From positions 7,096,739 to 7,160,738 of the forward strand of contig OZ017767.1 of assembly GCA_963969345.1 (NCBI GenBank): a stretch of DNA of 64,000 nucleotides, in the 5' to 3' direction. Positions 49,801 to 57,522 of the stretch are shown one piece after another; the stretch's first letter is position 1; each line of letters starts with the position of its first letter. Under the pieces are notes generated by a model that had not been told where the DNA came from, did not search any database, and saw only the letters and a program-made list of their open reading frames with translations. The position numbers and the translations under genes are program-made. The DNA is from Turbatrix aceti. Its lineage: Eukaryota; Nematoda; Chromadorea; Rhabditida; Panagrolaimidae.

Positions 49801-52075
49801 CAAAAAATACTTATTTTTCAATGATTTTTTCTTTCAGAACGGTCTCGCAGCAGAACTCGAAGCTCTGCGCAAAGAATCCGCCGAATCAACGAAGCTCTCA
49901 ATAGGCTCTCGAAAGTGCAGCATGCGAGCGTCCACTTCTTCTTCGGATGACGTCATCCGGAAACTTTCTACCGTCAGCGTCAGCGTTGATCCCGAAGCAC
50001 CCGCACTGAGGAAGGCCTCGACGATGAGCGAGACTTACTACGATTACACGCCGTGCGAGAGCGACTCCAAGCCGCACATCAACCTCGGAAAGGCTTTCCA
50101 GGCGAGAGTCCGGAAATGGGCCGACCGGGAAATTTATCCCCACGAACTGGAAGCTATCCCAGACCGAGACGAGGCGGTTTTTGACTGTAGCGTCATTGAA
50201 CACCTCGATGAAGAGACTGTAGCCGCCTACGAGGCCCTCGCCTGCAGCGCGGCAGTGCCCCACGTTGGAAGGAATAAGGAACTTGCCCTGCATATTTTGA
50301 TGGAAAACAAGGGAAATCTCCAGGCGGCGGTTATGGACCTGCTCAGGTGTGATACCCTCGACTGGGAACAGTACCCTATTGTTTTCAACTACCTCTACGA
50401 CGACCTCGACAATTGGAGCGCCGAGGACGTCAATATGTTCCAAGACGCGATTTACAAATCGGAAAAGGATTTCCATCAGGTCGCGGCTGAAATTGGTCGT
50501 TCCGTACGGCAATGCGTGGCTTTTTACTATTTTTGGAAGAAAGCCTGTCCAGAAGATTATCGGAAACTCAGAAATCTTCGACGCAAGCGACAGTTATTAG
50601 AACAGCAATTGGATCTCGCTTCTGCCGGTCCAGGTGGAATCCATCCGGGAACTTCCCGCGACGAATCCTCCGACGAAGAAGATGCGGCATTCGATGATAA
50701 TTCAAGATCACCGATTCGGACGAAACACGATGTTGGCTCGTCGTCACCGGAATACGCGCGTCCACCAACCAAAGTACCGAGAATTGCGAGTCCATCGGCG
50801 ATTATTGAGAGAAAGAACAGCAGCACCCCTCGATTTGTGCCTCCACCGGAGATCACGGCAAAGGGCCTGGTGGATCACGCGCAGCTTTTCCCCTGGCTGC
50901 ATGCTGAAAATGGAGTCTTCCCTGCAGCGTCCCCAGCTCATAGCTACAGTCAGCCGTCGTCGGTTGGACCGCCTTCGAGCAAGGACTTTTTCATGGAAAA
51001 TTCCGGCGGTGGAGAACGGTCGTTTAATCCGGATATTTTACATACGAAAATTGCTAATGTGAGTTTTTTTGGACCTTGGAGTGCCGACCTTGACTCCGGA
51101 GTCGGAGAGTCGACTTGGGGGTCAGAATCGAGAGTTGAGAGCCGGAGTCGATTTTTTTGACATGGAGTCGATTTTGAAGAATTGCGACTTTTTGGAAGAA
51201 AATGTATCTTTTTTTGGGAAAATTTTCGATTTTTATCAATTTTGAGTATTTTTTGTTCAAAATTCGTTAATTCGAGAAATTTTTTACGTTTTTACTTTTT
51301 TTGTGGAACCAAATTTTGATTTGGATTCAAAAAGTCGAGCGTCGGTGCCTATTTTTCTAAAAATTGGAAGGAACACTGTTTTGACAGATTTTTTTTTCAG
51401 ATCCACCGGGTAACAGCGGTGAAAAAGGGCGCCCAACCATCAGCAGATGGATTCTTCCACTGCCGACTCTGCGACAAGCGATTCGAGAAAGTCAAATCCC
51501 TAAACGCTCACATGAAATCCCACGCCATGAAAGCGAGAGCCGAAGCCGAGGCCCAAGCCCAGGCTTCCGGCGGACCATCCCACCTGCAGGGATCCCAAAA
51601 TCAGCAAAATCAGGTGCAGGCCGCCGCAGCAGTCGTCGCGCAACAACACCAACAGCAAGAACGCGCCCGCAACCTCGCCCTCCTCAGACAACGGCAACAG
51701 GTCGTCAATGGCCTCAGTCCCCTCGATTCCCTCAACCTCCAGCACCTCAGCGGCGCCGGTGGTGGTCCAAATATTTCTCCCGGACAGATTGCGTCCGGTG
51801 GATCACCCCTGAGTATGGCACAGCTCCAGAGAATGGGACAATTTGCGGTATCGGCTGCGACATCGCTTCCGATGTCGCTGGGATCTTCTCCGCTGTCGGC
51901 AGCGTCGGTGGGCATGTTCACGCCGGATGTGCTCTCCGCCATGCAGCAGCTTGCTACGAATTTTCCGTCACAGGGAGGACTGATCAATACGCAGGCCGGG
52001 GCTGCGGCGACGACGGCTTCTGCGCTTCAGCAACTCCATAGCCTACAGCAGCAATCCGCCACCATTATCAACTAA
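28294..52075 (+). CDS. ELM2-SANT-C2H2 chromatin cofactor (SAEG-1/TRERF1/MIDEAS-like)
   Basis: Six exons: 28294-28637, 29339-29737, 30638-31185, 47044-47375, 49838-51058, 51401-52075. Phases 2, 2, 1, 0, 0 all agree, giving 1172 residues. Exons 1-3 are Gln/His/Pro-rich, with long HQHQ and QQQ runs. Residues about 620-690 form an ELM2 domain (start HINLGKAFQARV). Residues about 733-780 form a SANT domain (DNWSAEDVNMFQDAIY, then QCVAFYYFWK). A C2H2 finger follows (C969, C972, H985, H989; KVKSLNAHMKSHA, very close to TRERF1/ZNF541). The C-terminus is Gln/Ala-rich. ELM2-SANT proteins recruit class I histone deacetylases; nematode SAEG-1 is of this type, and the homology there is from memory. The 15.9-kb third intron means exons could be missing, or exons 1-3 could belong to a separate gene; phase agreement favours one gene. 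Confidence 0.7.
28638..29338 (+). repeat. AT-only low-complexity intron DNA
   Basis: The first intron of the ELM2-SANT gene is dominated, to about 29090, by short AAATTT/TTTAAA blocks with almost no G or C. A GAACCCTGTAA...AGAGG word is then repeated twice near 29088-29130. It begins with GTAAGG and ends ATTTTCAG. Confidence 0.7.
30503..30530. repeat. Perfect 9-bp GC stem-loop in intron 2
   Basis: GTGCTGGGC at 30503-30511 pairs with GCCCAGCAC at 30522-30530 across a 10-base loop. It lies about 107 bases before exon 3 of the ELM2-SANT gene. A role is unknown. Confidence 0.5.
31186..32532. other. Start of the 15.9-kb third intron of the ELM2-SANT gene
   Basis: Donor GTGAGT follows Pro-Ser in phase 1. 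The first kilobase is T-rich. A (CAT)n(CAG)n tract lies at 31853-31894. No additional exon was recognised. Confidence 0.5.
31853..31894. repeat. (CAT)n-(CAG)n trinucleotide repeat
   Basis: Five CAT units run into about nine CAG units. It lies in noncoding DNA. Confidence 0.85.
32533..32540. repeat. 8-bp target-site duplication (left) of hAT MITE
   Basis: ATTCTTAG is repeated exactly at 33080-33087. Confidence 0.85.
32541..33079. mobile_element. hAT-superfamily MITE with subterminal GCTCGCTC repeats
   Basis: This 539-bp element starts CAGAGTTGTT and ends AACAACTCTG, which are inverted termini of the CAGAG type seen in hAT transposons. It is flanked by exact 8-bp duplications ATTCTTAG, the target-site length expected for hAT. 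Both ends are packed with repeats of GCTCGCTCTGCTCGCGCTC and TTTGAGCAATTCA, in the same orientation in each half, plus complementary GAGCAGGAGCGAGCA words; such subterminal arrays usually bind the transposase. The centre (about 32760-32880) is unique and AT-richer. No transposase frame is present, so it must have moved with help from an autonomous hAT element elsewhere. It lies in the large intron of the ELM2-SANT gene. Confidence 0.85.
33080..33087. repeat. 8-bp target-site duplication (right) of hAT MITE
   Basis: Exact copy of 32533-32540. Confidence 0.85.
39424..39455. repeat. (GGTGAT)n microsatellite
   Basis: At least five perfect GGTGAT units. Confidence 0.85.
39547..39580. repeat. Perfect 14-bp stem-loop
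   Basis: TCCTTTTCTGACAT (39547-39560) pairs perfectly with ATGTCAGAAAAGGA (39567-39580) across the loop GAAAGA. The stem is too short for a typical microRNA precursor. It lies in the large intron. Confidence 0.7.
41744..41745. repeat. TA target duplication (left) of foldback element
   Basis: TA precedes the terminal CAGTGG; the matching TA is at 43309-43310. Confidence 0.8.
41746..43308. mobile_element. Tc1/mariner-type foldback element, arms of about 631 bp
   Basis: This 1563-bp element has the termini CAGTGGTCTGCAAAAAGATA and its reverse complement, flanked by TA. TA targets and CAGT...CAAAAAGATA ends are the Tc1-family signature (C. elegans Tc1 begins CAGTGCTGGCCAAAAAGATA). Unlike a standard Tc1 element, the inverted repeats are about 631 bp each (41746-42376 and 42678-43308), nearly identical with scattered single-base differences and no net indel, and leave a unique core of about 301 bp. 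Each arm carries the same open frame of about 60 codons reading inward (ending FSWGFNVAV), which I cannot match to a transposase. No transposase is visible, so it is presumably mobilised in trans. High arm identity suggests recent activity or gene conversion. Confidence 0.85.
43309..43310. repeat. TA target duplication (right) of foldback element
   Basis: TA follows the terminal CCACTG. Confidence 0.8.
43311..47043. other. End of the large intron, no exon recognised
   Basis: It holds a (CA)n tract at 44142-44158 and a GAGTC pentamer repeat near 45308-45331. It ends TTTTTTTCAG at 47041-47043 before exon 4 of the ELM2-SANT gene. The frame at 45915-46511 is an artefact of GAGAGC-type repeats. 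Confidence 0.4.
44142..44158. repeat. (CA)n dinucleotide repeat
   Basis: Eight CA units in noncoding DNA. Confidence 0.8.
47376..49837 (+). other. Fourth intron (2.46 kb) of the ELM2-SANT gene
   Basis: Donor GTGGGT, acceptor TTCTTTCAG, phase 0. It hosts the tRNA-Glu gene near its 5' end. The remainder includes GGTACCTGTACCTGTACCTGG at about 48024-48044 and a CGTCGTCGTCG tract near 49290. I see no exon in it. Confidence 0.6.
47469..47540 (+). tRNA. tRNA-Glu (anticodon CTC)
   Basis: This 72-nt cloverleaf has an acceptor stem TCCGCTG/CAGCGGA that pairs perfectly, with discriminator A. The A box is TGGTCTAGTGG. The anticodon arm TTACGG-CTCTCAC-CCGTAA presents CTC, which reads GAG (glutamate). 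The B box is GGTTCGATTCC. The sequence is very close to the eukaryotic tRNA-Glu consensus. It has no intron, and the CCA end is not encoded, as usual in eukaryotes. It lies on the same strand as, and 94 bases inside, the fourth intron of the ELM2-SANT gene. Run of T after the gene (TTTTTT from about 47546) is a normal Pol III stop. Confidence 0.95.
51080..51352. repeat. GAGTCGA-rich repeat in the last intron
   Basis: The intron between exons 5 and 6 (51059-51400) contains GGAGTCGGAGAGTCGACTT and TCAGAATCGAGAGTTGAG. A near copy of the second word is found inverted at about 60961-60980. The outer ends (GTGCCGACC and GTCGGTGCC) are roughly inverted, as in a MITE, but no target duplication is clear. 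Confidence 0.35.
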
Positions 52076-52096
52076 AAAAAGTACGCAGAGTCGACA

Positions 52097-52102
52097 AATA
52101 AA
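52097..52102 (+). terminator. Poly(A) signal AATAAA, ELM2-SANT gene
   Basis: It lies 21 bases after the stop codon, giving a very short 3' UTR if used. Confidence 0.6.
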
Positions 52103-52852
52103 CTTTTATTAGGCCTATTCCAAGTTTTTTTTGGCTTTTTGACTTTCTTTTTTTGCAGGCGCGGGTTTTTTCGATTTTCGTTGTGGGAGTACTCGTTGTT
52201 GCTGGGAAACGACTTTTTGCGCGCCAATTTTTCGATTTGAATTTTATGAAACTTTTGAAATCAAAATTGTTCTTTTTTTATTTTGAACGCCAAAAACGTG
52301 CTTATAATTGATTTTCTTTTTCAATTTTTCCCGCGACAACCTCTTGGAAGTATGTATACAGGTGTCATAGCCATCTAATTTTTTATGCTTTTCTACAAAC
52401 AAACAAACAAATTTCTGTTGTTCTACACAAATCAAACGGGTAAACAAGAAATTTTGTTTTCGTCAAACAAAAAAAATGTTGTCAATTATTTACTACTAGT
52501 ATGTTAGAAATGTTGCTAATCATTTACTATTTGTAAGTCGAAATGTGTGAAGAGTCAGAAAATCTCCCCTTTCACCCCGGTGACCTGTCTTTTTTGACTT
52601 CACCTTTCCTTCTTTTTTTTGTTCGTCACTGCTTGATTATTATTAAAATACTCATTATCAGTTGTTGTTATTAATTAGCCAGTCTCCTTCACTCCTGACG
52701 ACCTCTCTGATGTACGTACCACTCACTCACAGAATGCGAGGATTCATTAGGCACACACACAAGTTACAAATCTTTTATTTTTTATTTTTTTATTTTACCT
52801 TGTACAGTTTTATTTGTCTCTTGGATTAAAAAAAATATTACCAGATGTTCTG

Positions 52853-52858
52853 TTTATT
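52853..52858 (-). terminator. Poly(A) signal AATAAA, tandem-vWA gene
   Basis: It lies about 95 bases beyond the stop codon at 52953 on the minus strand. Confidence 0.5.
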
Positions 52859-52952
52859 ACGAATAAAAATTATGATATTACATATGCATACGTTCACGGC
52901 TGGATGAAAGACGAGGGGATCGATGAATGGGGCGGGGCGATACAGGTCCTTA

Positions 52953-55900
52953 TTAGGCTTTGCAGTGAGGCGGAACGAGTCGAGGAATGAGGTGCTCCAT
53001 CTCGTAGTCCACGTAGATGTCCTGAAGCACTCAAATTAACCACCTGTCAAACAAGGCATAAAATCCATTAAGCCTATGGATTTTTTAGGTTTTCCAAAAA
53101 AAATCTAGAAAATTTAAAAAAAATTTTTTTCTCGAAAAAGTTTTTTTTTCAAAGTTTTTTTCCAAAAGATGTTTTTTTCGAAATTGTTTTTACAAGACAT
53201 CTAAAGTCTGTTGTTTTTTTCGAAAAATCTTTTTTTTCAAAAGTATTTTTGTTTTCAAAAATAAAATTTTTCAAAAAAAAACGCTTTTTTTTCTGAAATT
53301 AAAAAAAAATTCCAAAACATTAAAAATACTAAACATTTTTTTAAATTAAAATTGTCAAAATTCTTTTACATTTATTTTTTATACAATTTTTTTTATACAA
53401 AAATCTGTTCGACCAGCAAAATTTTTTTCCACAAAAACTGGCCGAAGCCATTGTCGTCGCAAAAAAACTTTTGGTGAAAAATCGCAACTCACGTCCAATC
53501 CCGTCGAAATGGCCTCCAAAGTATCCGCATTTGCCGGATTATCGGCGTCAGCAACCGCAACGACGAACACCCTCACGTGCTCCATGGCGAGTCTGTCACT
53601 GGCGTCAAGAGGGTCATCCAAGCTGTGTCCATCGGTGAAAACTATCATGATCTTGCGCGCGGCGGTCCTGCCTCCGTTTTTCGGGTCGAATTCGTTGAAT
53701 GCCGCGAGCAGAGCTTCTCCCATCCTGGCAGAAGGCCCGGAGCGACGAGTGGTCAACAATTCTTTGGCTGCCGCTTCTGAGGAAGTGTGTTTTCTCAGAT
53801 GGAAGATGGACTCAACAGTTCGGCGTCCACTGAATCGAACAGCAGCGACGCGTGAGAGTTCATTGCCAAGCTGAAGGGATTTTACGATCTCCGAACCGCA
53901 TTCGAGGAACCTTTCACGCTTGTGAGATTCGGTGGCGCTCATGTCGAAGACGAGCAAAACGTCCTGTTGACAGTTGGGCGAAAATGTTTTTGCTGGTACA
54001 ATTGCCGGAAGGGGTCTGCTGCGGATTCGGACAATAGGGGAAGGTTGGGTGGTCGTTGATGGCACATTTTCCGTCGTCGACGGAGATTGGGTTGAAAAAG
54101 TGCTTGTGAGCGCGATTTTGGATACTTTTTCGTCCACTTTGACAGTTTTCGAGCCCTGCAGACGCTCTAGAGCTTTAGATTTTTCTTTGGCATTTTTCTC
54201 GCAGTTCAAAAATCCAGAAATAACACTCCTGAGTTGTTCCCAGACTGTTTGGCTGGTGCTTTGACCGGTGATGATTGCGTCCTCGTCGCCGTTGGCCAGG
54301 AGCGAGAAAACTGAGTATCTGGAAAAAAAAAAGAAAATTGTTTCATAATTTTTTCATTTTTTGTTTGCACAATCACAAAATAGTATTATGGAAATTTTAT
54401 AACATAACAAATATATTTTTTTCAAGTTAATTGAAAACTTGTAGCAACAGACACAAAATAAATACTTTGTACATACGAACAAAATTTGCATATGACACGG
54501 CGACAAACAATTCACAAGCCCTGCTTCCCCTCCAGTGAGCGAACGGCAAGTCATTCTTCGCACCCACGCACATACCTTATCTGGACAGCCGTTGAACGCT
54601 TCTTCCTCCCCCTATAGTGCCAGCATCGCCCCTACGAGCCCAGGCACACGGGAGAAGCTAAGCGATGAAGAATAAGAAAGGATTCAAACTCGATTGCCAC
54701 AAATGCACCGAAAAAACGACGACCGCAAAAACAAAAACGAAAACGAATTATACCAGTGAAAACTGTGAACTGGACTTTGAGAATTCACCGTGGTATCATG
54801 GTATGAAACCCGAAAAAGACGTTGAGTATGTTTCCAACAACAAAAAAAATGTTCTAACATTTTTTTTTAATTTCAGAACAATACTAACAGAACCAGGAGC
54901 ATTTCTTGTGAGGTCAAATGAAAATTCCCAGTACATCCTGAGCTTCTGTAACAACTCAAATGTCGTGCAGCACTTTATAATCCAGCAAGATTCACGCACG
55001 GGAAAATTTTATATGCCGCAAAAACCAATGCAAAAATTTGCCGTGCTTCAGGACCTGCTTGCTTACTTCCAGGAAAAGACGCTTTTTAAGAATTTTATGC
55101 TAACTGTTCCGGTGAATCGAGAGCTTTGGATTGTGAAAGATTCGCGAATCGTCTTCGACCGCTCAAATTTGCTTGGAAGCGGGAATTTCTGGTAAAACAG
55201 TATTTTTTTGATCATCAAAGCATTTTTTTGTTATTTTTAGTGACGTGTTCAAAGGACGCTTTGCAAAGTCGAACGGCGATTTCGAAGACGTTGCCATCAA
55301 AGTCTGCCATCCGCCGCAGTCGGACAAGGACAAGGGCGACAAGGCGAAAGAGTGCCGTGAAGCGATGGCAAATCTCGTCCGGGAAGGCCAAATCATGTCT
55401 TTCTACGACCACGAAAATGTCATCCGATTCTACGGCGTTTCAATCAGCACGCTTCCCTTCAAAATTGTCATGGAATTCTGCAGCGGTGGAGGCTTGGATT
55501 ACCACTTGAAACACCAGGGCGCAAAGGTGACAGTCGGTGAGAGGATTTTGTACTGCTACGAAGCGTCCAAGGGCATGGCTTATCTTCACATCCAGAAATG
55601 CATTCACCGCGATCTCGCAGCCAGGAACTGTCTAATTTCGTCGAATGGCACAATTAAGATTTCTGATTTTGGACTGAGCGAAATCATCAATGCGAACGTC
55701 AAAGAAGTCCTAAACATGCAGATACCGGTCAGGTGGATGGCGCCTGAAAGCCTCGTCCGTACACCTGTATTTTCGACCTCGACGGATGTATGGTCGTTTG
55801 GCGTGCTCATGTACGAGATCTTTAACAACGGCGGAAAACCCTGGCCCGATTTCATGCCAAAAAAAATTGCCACACGCATTCGAAAAATTACGATGCCGGC

Positions 55901-57107
55901 TTTTCCTGATAATACGCCACCGGAAATCAAGAAACTGGTCGCTAAGATATGGTTTGGTTTTTTTTGAACTTTTGATCTTTAACAGATGTAAAAAAACTTT
56001 TTTTGCAGGATACGAGACGCAGACAAAAGACCCACAATGCCAACAATCGCCATTGCCACGCACAAAATGCTCCGAGAAAAATACCCTCCGCCATCCGCCG
56101 AAACCTGCACGGTCAACAAACTACCTGGCGTCAAACGGGAATCTACAGAAATCAGCGCGGACGCCGCTGTGCCATGTGTAGACACCCCCAAGACCATGGA
56201 AGACACCGATGGCAACGCTGGTCAGGATTGTGCTCGCGAACTCGAAAAATCCCCTGGACCGTTTCCTAATTTGTCCGGCGAAACCGATCCTAAATTCTCA
56301 GCCGAAGACATCAAAATTACAAAAGAGAGAAAAAAGTGTAAAGCGTGAATTAATGTTGCAAATAAATTTTAATATTAAATATTTCTGAAAAACAAAAAAA
56401 CCTGTCAGTGCTGATGTTTTCGTCGTCAGGATCGACGACAAAAGTATGGACGTAGTGTTTTTTGTTGACACGCGCGGCCACGGCTTCTAGACCCTTTTCC
56501 TGGGTCGCGGATTCTCCGTCCAAAATTATAATTACGATGACGGGAGTCGACATTCGCCGACGAGGCAAAACTCGACGGATAACAACGTCCGCGGCTTCGG
56601 AAAGTCCGACTGTGACCGATCGAGTTATTGTTTCGTTGGCGAAAGAATTTAAGATGACATCTTGTAGCTGGTGCTCAGAAGCGTCGTCCAGGGACTCAAT
56701 TATGGGTTCTAGAGATTTTCTTTTGTAGCCAAAAGGAACGAAAGTAAGTCGGTGATTGAGAGGCGAATTCCGGATTGCTTTGGCGGCTTTGAGGAGGATG
56801 TCCATTCTTTCCTGGAGCCAACATCGTTCAAAAAATAATACAAAAAAAAACTTTTTTGAATTTTTTGCAAATAAAAATTCTAAAATTCATTTATTTAAAA
56901 AATTTCACATTTTTGTGTCAAAATTTTTTTACTTATTTAATTTAGGAATTTTCTCGTTCTTCAAAAAATTCTGAATTGTTCAAAACAAACCTCAGAATTA
57001 TCCTTGGTGCCGACAAAAGTGTCCCCGACGAGGACAAAGTCCGTGCATGCTAAAACAACCGGCAGAAGGCAGCTCAGAACGAGCAGCACGCCACCGATTC
57101 GAAGCAT
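52953..57107 (-). CDS. Secreted protein with two vWA-type domains
   Basis: Four minus-strand exons: 57107-56991, 56811-56402, 54318-53493, 53021-52953 (phases 0, 2, 0), giving 473 residues. Residues 1-20 are a signal peptide (hydrophobic run ending VVLA). Residues about 22-215 resemble a von Willebrand A fold, but the metal site (MIDAS) is not evident. A Ser/Thr/Pro-rich linker (about 235-285) leads to a second vWA domain, about 294-470. This one starts DVLLVFDMSAT (Asp301 of the DxSxT MIDAS variant) and contains IVFTDGHS. Such proteins usually bind extracellular partners through a metal ion. The 2.08-kb second intron contains the whole kinase gene on the other strand. The last exon uses the second of two acceptors to stay in frame. 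Splitting at the big intron into two genes is the main alternative. Confidence 0.6.
53022..53492 (-). other. Intron with periodic A/T clusters
   Basis: This third intron of the vWA gene (471 bp) is made of alternating A and T runs of 5-9 bases separated by short mixed words. It resembles the periodic A/T-cluster introns of germline-expressed nematode genes. I cannot measure the periodicity here. Confidence 0.35.
54665..56348 (+). CDS. SH2 domain non-receptor tyrosine kinase (nematode Fer/SPE-8-like)
   Basis: Four exons (54665-54825, 54877-55191, 55241-55951, 56009-56348) with introns of 51, 49 and 57 bp give 508 residues. A Lys/Thr-rich tail of about 40 residues precedes an SH2 domain (SPWYHG at 41-46; FLVR arginine Arg66). 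The kinase domain starts at LGSGNFCDVF (153-162; third glycine replaced by Cys159). Catalytic residues are present: Lys179 in VAIK, helix-C Glu207, HRDLAARN (281-288), DFG Asp301, RWMAPES. The activation segment between DFG and RWMAPE has no tyrosine, so autophosphorylation of the usual kind is not possible. Nematodes have many such SH2-kinases, often sperm-expressed. The gene lies entirely within an intron of the minus-strand vWA gene. A poly(A) signal is at 56361. Confidence 0.9.
56361..56366 (+). terminator. Poly(A) signal AATAAA, SH2-kinase gene
   Basis: It lies 12 bases after the stop codon and about 36 bases before the exon boundary (56402) of the overlapping minus-strand gene. Confidence 0.6.
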
Positions 57108-57522
57108 ATTTTTTGACGACTGACAACGATGACAACCCAGATTTGAAACAATTTTCTATTCAATTGTCTTTTCAGGTGCGCAATAAATTGCGAGCAGCGT
57201 ACATGAAAATATGACGAGTCGGGAGTGATATGTGACCTCTTAAGTCAAGTCGGCGCTCGGCGCCAGGAGTGGTAGAAAGAATACACGAACGCACGCACGC
57301 ACGCACCGGCGCCAGTCCGGCGTGAACAATTAAATATTATGAATCACTGATTGGTGGTATTGCGACGGTTATTACCCTCAGGCATTACCCGGGTGGGCTT
57401 GCTTGCTTGGTAGGCGTTGTTGTTGGTGCGCTTTGATGCACTGCAACTTTTTCGTACCCCAACGAACACAGATGATCGTTGGGGTACTTGGACGTCATGA
57501 CAGGTCGCTCGCTAATTGGATG
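57108..57522 (-). promoter_or_regulatory. Gap between two co-directional minus-strand genes
   Basis: This 415-bp region separates the stop of the upstream gene (57523) from the start of the vWA gene (57107). I see no canonical AATAAA on the minus strand here. A TTGTCAG acceptor-like site lies about 14 bases before the vWA ATG. The spacing is compatible with a nematode operon intercistronic region, or simply with a compact promoter. It includes an (ACGC)n tract at 57290-57306. Confidence 0.35.
57290..57306. repeat. (ACGC)n microsatellite
   Basis: Four perfect ACGC units. Confidence 0.8.

Larger units (their letters stand above)
52076..52952. other. 3' region of the ELM2-SANT gene and convergent gap
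   Basis: It contains poly(A) signals for the plus-strand gene (52097) and the minus-strand vWA gene (52853-52858 on the minus strand). No coding frame was supported. The two genes are convergent. Confidence 0.5.

Noticed and set aside
51059..51171. Read-through of ELM2-SANT exon 5
   Set aside because: A GTGAGT donor at 51059 and a phase-0 acceptor at 51400 restore the zinc-finger frame; read-through gives a Ser/Arg tail with no family match.
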